Assembly (NCBI GenBank): GCA_012961925.1
Contig: DTYK01000174.1
Span: 1-18,094, forward strand
Source of the DNA: Candidatus Latescibacterota bacterium
GTDB lineage: Bacteria > Latescibacterota > MVCY01 > DTYK01
Reading direction: 5' to 3'
DNA length: 18,094 bases
The notes beneath the pieces are model-generated. The model was not told the DNA's origin, did no database searches, and saw only the letters and a list, made by a program, of their open reading frames with translations. Positions 7,801-13,564 of the stretch are shown here, in pieces. Numbering within the stretch: the stretch's first letter is position 1; each line of letters starts with the position of its first letter. A program made the position numbers and the translations under genes.

Positions 7801-7867
7801 AATAAAAAAGGCGCCCTTTCTCAAGAACGCCGATGTTTCTTGGTCATGGAAGCACCCCCGTGTGCCC
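7801..7867 (-). promoter_or_regulatory. ANTAR-type two-hairpin antiterminator overlapping a terminator (glnB-glnA leader)
   Basis: Read on the minus strand, three elements follow each other. P1 (7867-7850) has arms GGGCAC and GTGCTT around the hexaloop ACGGGG. P2 (7842-7822) has arms CAAGAAAC and GTTCTTG, with one bulged A, around the hexaloop ATCGGC. The terminator (7831-7810) has arms GGCGTTCTT and AAGGGCGCC around GAGA, followed by TTTTTTATT. P2 and the terminator share GGCGTTCTT, so they cannot form together. Both hexaloops have A at position 1 and G at position 4, the pattern known for ANTAR-domain RNA-binding antiterminators. The PII start codon is 24 bases after the T-tract. I infer that the ANTAR protein encoded at 13565-14797 stabilises P1-P2 and allows glnB-glnA transcription. 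Confidence 0.82.
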
Positions 7868-7873
7868 ACTGTT

Positions 7874-7907
7874 ATAGTAAAGTAAAAATCCCACCCCTTT
7901 GGTAACC
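7874..7907 (-). promoter_or_regulatory. Promoter block of the glnB-glnA operon (GGTTACCAAA ... TACTAT)
   Basis: On the minus strand GGTTACCAAA (from 7907) is followed by nine variable bases, TTTTTACTTTA, and TAT ending at 7874. TACTAT at 7879-7874 is a fair -10 box, placing transcription start next to P1 at 7867. TTACCA lies 20 bases before it, too far for an ordinary -35. The same block with the same spacing stands before the torF leader (10963-10996), the main reason to believe it is functional. Confidence 0.6.
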
Positions 7908-7938
7908 CCCTTTCGAAAATTTTTATTGCTCTCGCCGG

Positions 7939-7971
7939 AACCTCCCGCAGGTTCTGAACCTGCGGGAGGTT
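7939..7971. repeat. Perfect 15-bp inverted repeat (AACCTCCCGCAGGTT arms)
   Basis: AACCTCCCGCAGGTT at 7939-7953 is exactly complementary to 7957-7971, with CTG between. No T-tract follows on either strand, so a normal intrinsic terminator is unlikely. It sits between the 3' end of the amt-glnK unit and the glnB promoter. It could be a bidirectional RNA-stabilising hairpin, a DNA cruciform, or one copy of a dispersed palindromic element. Confidence 0.8.
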
Positions 7972-7993
7972 GCTTCACTCATTTGATGTTTTT

Positions 7994-8064
7994 CCGGATC
8001 CGGGTTTAGTTGAATTTTCGACAGGAAGGCTACGAAATTTCGTCCGGAGGTTATGCCTCAGGAC
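7994..8064. repeat. Cluster of short palindromes after glnK
   Basis: Three further inverted repeats lie here: CCGGATCCGG (7994-8003), ACGAAATTTCGT (8032-8043), and an interrupted stem GTCC-GAGG ... CCTC-GGAC (8042-8064) that starts directly after the glnK stop. The last can form an 8-bp RNA hairpin with one mismatch and may mark the end of the porin-amt-glnK transcript, although no T-tract follows. Confidence 0.45.
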
Positions 8065-8403
8065 TTAGATAGCCTCCTTACCTCGCTCTCCCGTTCTCAC
8101 CCGGATCACCTCTTCAACCGGCATCACAAAGATCTTTCCATCCCCGATATTACCTGTCCGGGCGGATTTCAATATCGCACCAGCAATCCTCTCCACATCC
8201 TCATCGTCCAACACAATCTCCAGCTTTATCTTCGGTATCAGATCTACAGTGTAGACCTCTCCCCTCCATTGCTGTTTAAGCCCCTTCTGCCTGCCCCTAC
8301 CTTCCACCTCGGTGATATTGAGCCCGGCTATTCCTGATTTTTCCAAAGACGCCCTGACATCCTGCCACTTTTCAACACGGATAATTGCCTGAATCAGTTT
8401 CAT
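8065..8403 (-). CDS. glnK: PII protein with Tyr51 (GlnK type)
   Basis: This 112-aa protein is a PII family trimer subunit. The T-loop (GRQKGLKQQWRGEVYTVDLIP, residues 37-56) keeps Tyr51, the uridylylation site, while Tyr46 of E. coli GlnK is replaced by Trp. The B-loop (ARTGNIGDGKIFV) and the C-terminal RVRTGERGKEAI are standard. It starts 13 bases after the amt stop with GGGGA six to seven bases before the ATG. The amt-glnK pairing is one of the most conserved in bacteria: GlnK plugs the ammonium channel when nitrogen is plentiful. It clearly differs from the second PII at 7441-7776 in its T-loop, so the two probably have different partners. Confidence 0.95.
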   Translation of the reverse strand: MKLIQAIIRVEKWQDVRASLEKSGIAGLNITEVEGRGRQKGLKQQWRGEVYTVDLIPKIKLEIVLDDEDVERIAGAILKSARTGNIGDGKIFVMPVEEVIRVRTGERGKEAI

Positions 8404-8416
8404 TTTTTATCCCCGC

Positions 8417-9802
8417 TCATCTGTTAATATATTCACGGTAGGGAAAATTGGGATAAGCCGGCGAACCGTGTTCGGGAATATCCAAACCCATAAGCTCCTC
8501 ATCGGGTGGTACCCTTATTCCAAAGAGGACGTCCATGGTCTTGAAGAGGATAAAACCCAGAACAAAGGCCCAGGCAAAACCGACCGCTGCCCCGATCAAT
8601 TGGGCAATTAACTGGCCTGTGCCGCCACCATAAAACAGCCCTTTGACCAAGGGGGCTTCTGTGGTATAGTTTCCATAGGTACCATTGGCAAATAATCCCA
8701 GAGAGATCAATCCCCAGATCCCGTTTGTGGCGTGGACACTGACCGCACCAACAGGGTCGTCAACCCCACGGTTCTCCAGAAAAAGGACGCTAACAACCAC
8801 CAGAATCCCGGCTATAAGGCCGATTACCACCGCCGCCCAGGCCTCCACCCAGGCACAGGGTGCAGTTATGGCTACAAGCCCAGCAAGAGCACCGTTTAAA
8901 CCCATCCCTACATCATACTTCTTTGTGCGGAGATAAGAGAACATGAGGGCAGCTATTGCGCCTGCTGCTGCCGACAGATTGGTATTCACCGCAATTACAG
9001 ATATCCTTAGCTCATGTGCAGAAAGGGTTGACCCTGGATTAAAACCGAACCAGCCAAACCAGAGGATAAACGTCCCCAGAGCTGCCAGGGTAATACTATG
9101 GCCCGGGATTGGCCGGGGTTGACCTTTGCTATTATATTTCCCGAACCTTGGCCCCAGAGCAATCGCTCCCGCCAGCCCGACCGTCCCACCGATGACATGG
9201 ACCACGCCTGAACCAGCAAAATCGAGGTGGCCCAGGCCGAAGGGTAGCTCAGAAAGCCAGCCACCTCCCCAGACCCAATGACCATAGATGGGATAGATAA
9301 TGGCTGAAACAAAAATGCTGTAAATAAAATAGGCCTTGAATTTCAATCTTTCAGCCACCGCTCCTGAGACGATCGTCGCTGCTGTAGCGGCAAAGACGAC
9401 CTGAAACATGTACAGGAGATATCTTCCCACATCATGTTCTGCACCGAGCAGAAGCCATCCTGTGGTCCCCAAAAGTCCGAGCCTGTCTGCACCGAACATA
9501 AGGGCAAAACCGACCATCATATAGGCAATAGAACCCAGGGCAAAGTCCATAAGGTTCTTTGCCATGAGATTGGTGGCATTCTTGGCCCGGCAGAAACCCG
9601 CCTCCACCATCGCAAAACCCGCCTGCATGAAAAAGACTAAAAACGCAGAGACTAACACCCACACGTAATCCGCCGGGGCACCTGGATTATTCTTTAAGGT
9701 CTCCGCTCCGGTTGGATCGGGAGCCTGAGCAAAGACACCCAGGGGTAAACTGAGCAGTAGAAGCAACAGGCCCAGACACAATATCGAACGCCTTATTTCC
9801 AC
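8417..9802 (-). CDS. amt: Ammonium transporter Amt with signal peptide
   Basis: This is an Amt/Mep/Rh channel of about 461 aa. A hydrophobic N-terminal segment ending in PLGVFAQA looks like a cleaved signal peptide, as in E. coli AmtB. Eleven membrane segments follow. Diagnostic stretches are FFMQAGFAMVEAGFCRAKN, the first pore histidine in FAGSGVVHVIGGTVGLAGA, the family segment LAALGTFILWFGWFGFNPGS, and the second histidine in VSVHATNGIWGLISLGLFA. The cytoplasmic tail MGLDIPEHGSPAYP is the conserved GlnK-contact region. I place the start at GTG 9802 because GGAGGTGAT, an almost complete anti-16S match, lies just upstream; a GTG at 9811 in the same frame overlaps that site. It lies between the porin gene and glnK, 13 bases from glnK. 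Confidence 0.96.
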   Translation of the reverse strand: MEIRRSILCLGLLLLLLSLPLGVFAQAPDPTGAETLKNNPGAPADYVWVLVSAFLVFFMQAGFAMVEAGFCRAKNATNLMAKNLMDFALGSIAYMMVGFALMFGADRLGLLGTTGWLLLGAEHDVGRYLLYMFQVVFAATAATIVSGAVAERLKFKAYFIYSIFVSAIIYPIYGHWVWGGGWLSELPFGLGHLDFAGSGVVHVIGGTVGLAGAIALGPRFGKYNSKGQPRPIPGHSITLAALGTFILWFGWFGFNPGSTLSAHELRISVIAVNTNLSAAAGAIAALMFSYLRTKKYDVGMGLNGALAGLVAITAPCAWVEAWAAVVIGLIAGILVVVSVLFLENRGVDDPVGAVSVHATNGIWGLISLGLFANGTYGNYTTEAPLVKGLFYGGGTGQLIAQLIGAAVGFAWAFVLGFILFKTMDVLFGIRVPPDEELMGLDIPEHGSPAYPNFPYREYINR

Positions 9803-9908
9803 CTTTATCACCTCCCTTTGCTTTCTTCAGCATTACAAGCTATATACTTTTGGCGATCTTGGCGCGCTTTCTTAAGCTATCCTTAAACGTCGTAAGACTT
9901 TTGGTCCC

Positions 9909-10667
9909 TTATGGGGTGAAGACCAAGGTGATACCTCCGTAGAACTCATCACCTTGATTTCCATCGTCAGGTTCTTTTAGGTCCCCAAAGGGAATTGAAT
10001 AGTTGATGTTAGAACTAATTGAGGCCTTTTCCGTAAGCGGAATGTTAATTCCTAAACTGATAGCAGTATCTTGACCTTCACCACTGATAAATAACCTGCT
10101 GTTGTAACCCACATGTCCGCCTACATCAAAAGTAATTGAACTATTAGTTATAGGGAAACTGTACCCGAATTCCAAAGCTACATAATCACCCTCTCCGCCA
10201 CCTGAATCCTCCTCCCCGTAATCGTGATACCAGGTTAGAGCTGGTGAAGCAGGTATATCAAACCCTAACCCAACGTAAAATTCCCTACTGGCAGCGTCAC
10301 CGGCAGGGAAGTCGTAATAGGTATGGCCCCCCGAGACACTTAAGATCCCAAATTCCCTGGTATAATCAAAGAGATAATCCACTTCGTCGGAATTCAGGCT
10401 GTCCTCAGCACCCATATCCATACTTCCCCAGATGCCCAAGGTTATACCATGGCCACTCACATAAAAACCCGATTGCATTACCGGATCATCATCCAGGATA
10501 AATCCTCTCCAGGCGTATTTAGAATTTATCGCTATATCTCCGCTAAGCTCAAATTCCGTACCGGAAAGGATTCCCTCTTCTGCAAATAACTTCATCCCTG
10601 GCATACCTATAACAATAGTGCTTACCAATAAAATGACCGCTGCCATTTTTGTAAATCTCCTTATCAT
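9909..10667 (-). CDS. TorF-family putative outer-membrane porin
   Basis: This 252-aa protein has a signal peptide (RRFTKMAAVILLVSTIVIG, likely cleavage after KLFA). The mature part is rich in alternating beta strands and aromatic residues, consistent with a beta-barrel. The N-terminal segment INSKYAWRGFILDDDPVMQ resembles the strand-plus-WRG turn that opens TorF-type proteins, and the last strand ends GGITLVFTP. Members of this family often stand next to glnK-amt, as here, suggesting a role in passage of ammonium or small nitrogen compounds across the outer membrane; the function is not established. AAGGAGG lies seven bases before the ATG. Amt follows after 97-106 bases with no clear terminator. 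A leader of about 290 bases with an ANTAR-type attenuator precedes it. Confidence 0.82.
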   Translation of the reverse strand: MIRRFTKMAAVILLVSTIVIGMPGMKLFAEEGILSGTEFELSGDIAINSKYAWRGFILDDDPVMQSGFYVSGHGITLGIWGSMDMGAEDSLNSDEVDYLFDYTREFGILSVSGGHTYYDFPAGDAASREFYVGLGFDIPASPALTWYHDYGEEDSGGGEGDYVALEFGYSFPITNSSITFDVGGHVGYNSRLFISGEGQDTAISLGINIPLTEKASISSNINYSIPFGDLKEPDDGNQGDEFYGGITLVFTP

Positions 10668-10884
10668 CTTTCTGCCTCCTTAGGATAATCCCACGTCGTT
10701 CTGCTCTCCGGGATTTAATTCGGGTTTATAACTCACGTCCTTTTTAATCTTAATTCGGGTGACCGTGTCGCTCCCGACGTGCTATGGGCTTCTGCACTTC
10801 AAAGGTGCAAAATAATTATCCATACCCCACCTCCGGTCTCAAACCCAGGTAAACCATGTGCCCATAAGGTACCCAGGAATGGCT
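10668..10884 (-). other. Long untranslated leader between attenuator and porin gene
   Basis: About 217 bases separate the attenuator T-tract from the porin start, with no convincing gene. It holds two direct copies of TTAATTCGGGT (plus-strand sense, 10715-10725 and 10750-10760), and small stems including GCAC-GTGC-GCAC arms near 10790-10815 that can pair in two exclusive ways, and GTCG-GGAG-CGAC. I do not recognise a known riboswitch. Confidence 0.4.
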
Positions 10885-10953
10885 GAAAATAAAAATGGCG
10901 TTCTTCTTCAAGAACGCCATTGTCATCTTATTATTCGCTACACACCAATGTGT
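10885..10953 (-). promoter_or_regulatory. ANTAR-type two-hairpin antiterminator overlapping a terminator (torF-amt-glnK leader)
   Basis: On the minus strand, P1 (10953-10940) has arms ACAC and GTGT around hexaloop ATTGGT. P2 (10929-10910) has arms AAGATGAC and GTTCTT, with a two-base bulge, around hexaloop AATGGC. The terminator (10920-10895) is a perfect 11-bp stem, ATGGCGTTCTT and AAGAACGCCAT, around GAAG, followed by TTTTATTTT. P2 shares GTTCTT with the terminator's left arm, so formation is exclusive. Both loops have A1 and G4. The layout matches the glnB-glnA leader closely, although the P1 and linker sequences differ, as expected for selected RNA structure rather than recent duplication. 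P1 is short (4 bp). Confidence 0.8.
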
Positions 10954-10962
10954 CTCACAAAG

Positions 10963-10996
10963 ATATTAAAGTAAAAAACCTATCATTTTGGTAACC
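10963..10996 (-). promoter_or_regulatory. Promoter block of the torF-amt-glnK operon (GGTTACCAAA ... TAATAT)
   Basis: GGTTACCAAA from 10996, nine variable bases, TTTTTACTTTA and TAT ending at 10963 repeat the block at 7874-7907 with the same 34-base length. TAATAT is a good -10, and P1 begins ten bases downstream. The upstream part overlaps the last codons (GLPK, stop) of the sigma-factor gene, so the DNA there is both coding and regulatory. Confidence 0.6.
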
Positions 10997-11516
10997 CCTC
11001 CTTGAATTGCCTCTCACATTTGGACCTGATCCGATTCTTTATCTGCACAACCCTCACATGCGAAATGCCCAACCTTCTCCCCACCTCCCTGACAGTGAAC
11101 CCTTCTAAGGAAAGAGTCAAAACTTGTTGTTCTCTTTTTGTCAAACCATTTGATTTTATGCTCTCAATAAGCAGCTCATCCTCTAAAGATGCTTTCAAAC
11201 CCTCCGAGTTGTCAGCCAGCGTCTCCCTCAGAGGGGTCCCATCTTCATCTATGGGTTCGTCAAGGCTGACAACCACAGCCTTATCCCTGTTCTTACGTAA
11301 ATAGTTCTTAAGATGAAAGACGCAACTCTGGAGGATGTAGTTATCGTTCTTATCATCCAACTCGTTATTCTTATAGCGGATCCAGAGATGCAAAAGTGCC
11401 TCCTGAAAGAGGTCTTCATCATCAAAGAACGACGAGCACCCATTAAGTCTTTTGGCCCTGTACTTGAGTGTAGGTGTTATTCTCTCAACAAGATCTTCAA
11501 AAGACATCTCCGACAC
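10983..11516 (-). CDS. Small sigma70-family RNA polymerase sigma factor
   Basis: This 177-aa protein has a region-2-like segment (SFFDDEDLFQEALLHLWIRY, residues about 28-47) and a C-terminal region 4 helix-turn-helix (LTKREQQVLTLSLEGFTVRE, then VGRRLGISHVRVVQIKNRI), separated by a short acidic linker without region 3. This is the two-domain layout of ECF and SigH/sporulation-like sigma factors. It could also be a sigma-like regulator, since region 2 is weakly conserved. The likely start is GTG 11516; an ATG at 11507 is possible, and neither has a strong ribosome binding site. It begins 43 bases after the nadE stop and may be co-transcribed with it. No anti-sigma gene is adjacent. Its 3' end overlaps the torF promoter block, suggesting a link to the nitrogen genes. 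Confidence 0.8.
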   Translation of the reverse strand: MSEMSFEDLVERITPTLKYRAKRLNGCSSFFDDEDLFQEALLHLWIRYKNNELDDKNDNYILQSCVFHLKNYLRKNRDKAVVVSLDEPIDEDGTPLRETLADNSEGLKASLEDELLIESIKSNGLTKREQQVLTLSLEGFTVREVGRRLGISHVRVVQIKNRIRSKCERQFKEGLPK

Positions 11517-11559
11517 CCATCTTTTAGATAGATACCGTCCCCTGGCCTTTACCCTGCAA

Positions 11560-13341
11560 TTATTCTCTCCATGGGATGATCTTAAACCCCTTATATCTGT
11601 TCGTTATCGGCATTCTCCTGTCCTTTCCAAAGGCCTTTGGTGTGATCTTAATCCCCGGAGGTGCCTGGCGGCGCTTGTACTCATTACCATCCACCATTCG
11701 GATGACCCTGGAGACAATTCCTCCATCGTAGCCCTGGCGAATAATGTCTTGAAAACTTTTGTCTTCCTCTATATAGGATTTTAAGATTGGATCCAGGATT
11801 TCATAGGGCGGTAAGGTATCCGTGTCCTTCTGATCCGGCTTTAATTCTGCTGTTGGCGGTTTTCTCAATACACGCTCAGGTATGATCTCTCCGTTTTCAA
11901 GTTCGTTTCTAAACCTGGCCAGTTCATACACAAGTGTCTTGGGGACATCCTTAATCACCCCGAACCCACCCACCATGTCGCCGTAGAGCGTACAGTAACC
12001 GGTTGAGACTTCACTCTTATTCCCCGTGGTGAGGACAAGCCAGCCGAATTTATTCGAAAGGGCCATCAAGATATTACCCCTGATACGTGCCTGTAAGTTT
12101 TCCTCGGTCACGTCCTGTGGACAGCCCTTAAATACCGGAGCAAAGACCCTAAGATATGCCCCGAAAATCTCCGTGATCGGTATGACCTCCATATGTATGC
12201 CGAGATTCTTTACCAAGGCCTCTACATCTTCTCTGCTCTCTTCAGAAGTGTATTCAGAGGGCATAAATACGCCGTAGACTCCGTCCTTACCCATGGCATC
12301 AACTGCAACGGCAGCGGTCAAGGAGGAGTCTATCCCGCCACTCAGGCCGATTATCACTTTTTTGAAGCCGTTCTTTGAGACGTAATCCTTAAGCCCTAAA
12401 ACCAGGGCCTGATAAATCTCTTCAACAGGTTCTAACTCCCTGACCTCCCTCTCAGGTAAGGGTGGTCTTTCCTCCGGAAATTCCTTTGCTATTGTGATTG
12501 CACCCTTTGTTTCCCTAAGGGTGGGTGGAACGTTTAAATCTATTACCAGCAGATCTTCCTTAAAAGGCTCGGCCCGGGCGATAGTCTTGCCCTCGTCATC
12601 CACGACCATGCTCTGACCATCAAAGACCAGTTCATCCTGGCCGCCGACCAGGTTGGTATAAGTGATAAACACCCGGTTATCTCTGGCCTGGCGAGAAACA
12701 ATATCCTCCCTCTCCTTTATCTTTCCTGCATGATATGGGGAGGCGTTGATATTCAAGATCAGACTCGCTCCCAAAGAGGCCTGTCTCCTTGTAGGTCCAT
12801 CTTCGTGCCAGATGTCCTCACAGATGTTTACACCGAAAACAACCCCATCTGTTTTAAAGATCAAAGGCCTCTGGCCAGGATTAAAATAGCGTTTCTCATC
12901 AAAAACACCATAATTGGGCAGGAGCATCTTATGGTATACTCCGCAAATCTCCCCCTTATGAATTATCGCTGCCGCATTATATATCTCTGTCCCCAATCTA
13001 TCGACAAAACCGACCACCACAACGATATCTTCTATACTCCTGGCCAACCTTTCAAGCTGCCTTAGATTATCCTGGACAAATCTGGGTTTTAAAAGGAGGT
13101 CTTCCGGAGGATAGCCTGTTATTGCCAGTTCCGGGAAGGAAGCCACATCAACCTGAAGATCTTTTGCCTTACGCACATACTCACGTATCTTCTCAAAATT
13201 GCCTTCTAAATCGCCAACGGTGGTGTTAATCTGGGCCATGGCTATGCGCAGGGGCCTCCCTTGTCCGGAATGCGGGGGTTTATTCAGACACACTTTGCTA
13301 TCACGAGGCAATACCTCATCCCCAACTTCTCTTTGAGACAT
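11560..13341 (-). CDS. nadE: Glutamine-dependent NAD+ synthetase
   Basis: This 593-aa two-domain enzyme converts nicotinate adenine dinucleotide to NAD+ using glutamine and ATP. The N-terminal nitrilase-type glutaminase has the Glu-Lys-Cys triad: E71 in FPELAITGYPPEDLLL, the lysine in YHKMLLPNYGVFDEKRYF, and the cysteine in FGVNICEDIWH. The C-terminal synthetase has the P-loop IIGLSGGIDSSL near residue 320, LTTGNKSE and the end segment GFKIIPWRE. About 33 residues precede the usual start of the glutaminase domain; I keep the ATG at 13341 because GGGAG lies eight bases upstream and no ribosome site precedes the internal ATG. Two attenuator-like hairpins lie between it and the upstream ANTAR gene, the nearer ending 15 bases before the start codon. 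Confidence 0.95.
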   Translation of the reverse strand: MSQREVGDEVLPRDSKVCLNKPPHSGQGRPLRIAMAQINTTVGDLEGNFEKIREYVRKAKDLQVDVASFPELAITGYPPEDLLLKPRFVQDNLRQLERLARSIEDIVVVVGFVDRLGTEIYNAAAIIHKGEICGVYHKMLLPNYGVFDEKRYFNPGQRPLIFKTDGVVFGVNICEDIWHEDGPTRRQASLGASLILNINASPYHAGKIKEREDIVSRQARDNRVFITYTNLVGGQDELVFDGQSMVVDDEGKTIARAEPFKEDLLVIDLNVPPTLRETKGAITIAKEFPEERPPLPEREVRELEPVEEIYQALVLGLKDYVSKNGFKKVIIGLSGGIDSSLTAAVAVDAMGKDGVYGVFMPSEYTSEESREDVEALVKNLGIHMEVIPITEIFGAYLRVFAPVFKGCPQDVTEENLQARIRGNILMALSNKFGWLVLTTGNKSEVSTGYCTLYGDMVGGFGVIKDVPKTLVYELARFRNELENGEIIPERVLRKPPTAELKPDQKDTDTLPPYEILDPILKSYIEEDKSFQDIIRQGYDGGIVSRVIRMVDGNEYKRRQAPPGIKITPKAFGKDRRMPITNRYKGFKIIPWRE

Positions 13342-13356
13342 TTTTTTTACTCCCGG

Positions 13357-13411
13357 AAAATAAAAAGGCGCCCGATCTCCGTCATTGGATGTCAGGACGC
13401 CTGTGTCCAGA
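13357..13411 (-). promoter_or_regulatory. Attenuator of nadE with ANTAR-type P2 hairpin
   Basis: The P2 stem (13411-13392) has core arms GGAC and GTCC around hexaloop ACAGGC, extended by two pairs past a T-T mismatch. It overlaps the terminator, AGGCGTCC and GGGCGCCT (13402-13366) around a 21-base loop, followed by TTTTTATTTT. The loop has A1 and G4 and the terminator ends like the other two leaders. A P1 candidate at 13434-13423 (GGG and CCT around ATCGCA) has a correct loop but only three pairs, so the two-hairpin reading is weaker here. The T-tract ends 15 bases from the nadE start, close to the ribosome site. Confidence 0.65.
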
Positions 13412-13490
13412 TTTCTCTATAAAGGTGCGATCCCGGGAAGAAACCATGCAACCACCAAGATAGGTAATACATAGGCCGGAAACCTTTCAC

Positions 13491-13530
13491 ACAAAATAAA
13501 AAGGCGCCCTTTTCCAGAACGCCTTTGTCC
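13491..13530 (-). terminator. Terminator after the ANTAR gene, with an ANTAR-like P2 stem
   Basis: The stem AAGGCGTTCT and AGGGCGCCTT (13525-13501) around GGAAA is followed by TTTTTATTTT. It starts 40 bases after the ANTAR gene stop. Its left arm overlaps a short stem GGAC and GTTC around hexaloop AAAGGC (13530-13517), the same A-N-N-G-G-C loop as in the other three sites. No good P1 precedes it. It is either a plain terminator related in sequence to the attenuators, or a conditional one controlling read-through from the ANTAR gene into nadE. Confidence 0.7.
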
Positions 13531-13564
13531 GTTGAAATAAAAATAAGACAATCTCAGCTCTTTG

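Noticed and set aside
7874..7907. Sigma54 (-24/-12) promoter for the nitrogen operons
   Set aside because: No TGGC-N7-TTGC-like pair with correct spacing was found before either operon.
7777..8064. CRISPR-like or tandem repeat array
   Set aside because: The repeats are individual palindromes of different sequence and not regularly spaced units.
10668..10884. tRNA or known riboswitch in the porin leader
   Set aside because: No cloverleaf and no recognisable conserved core of a riboswitch class could be drawn by eye.
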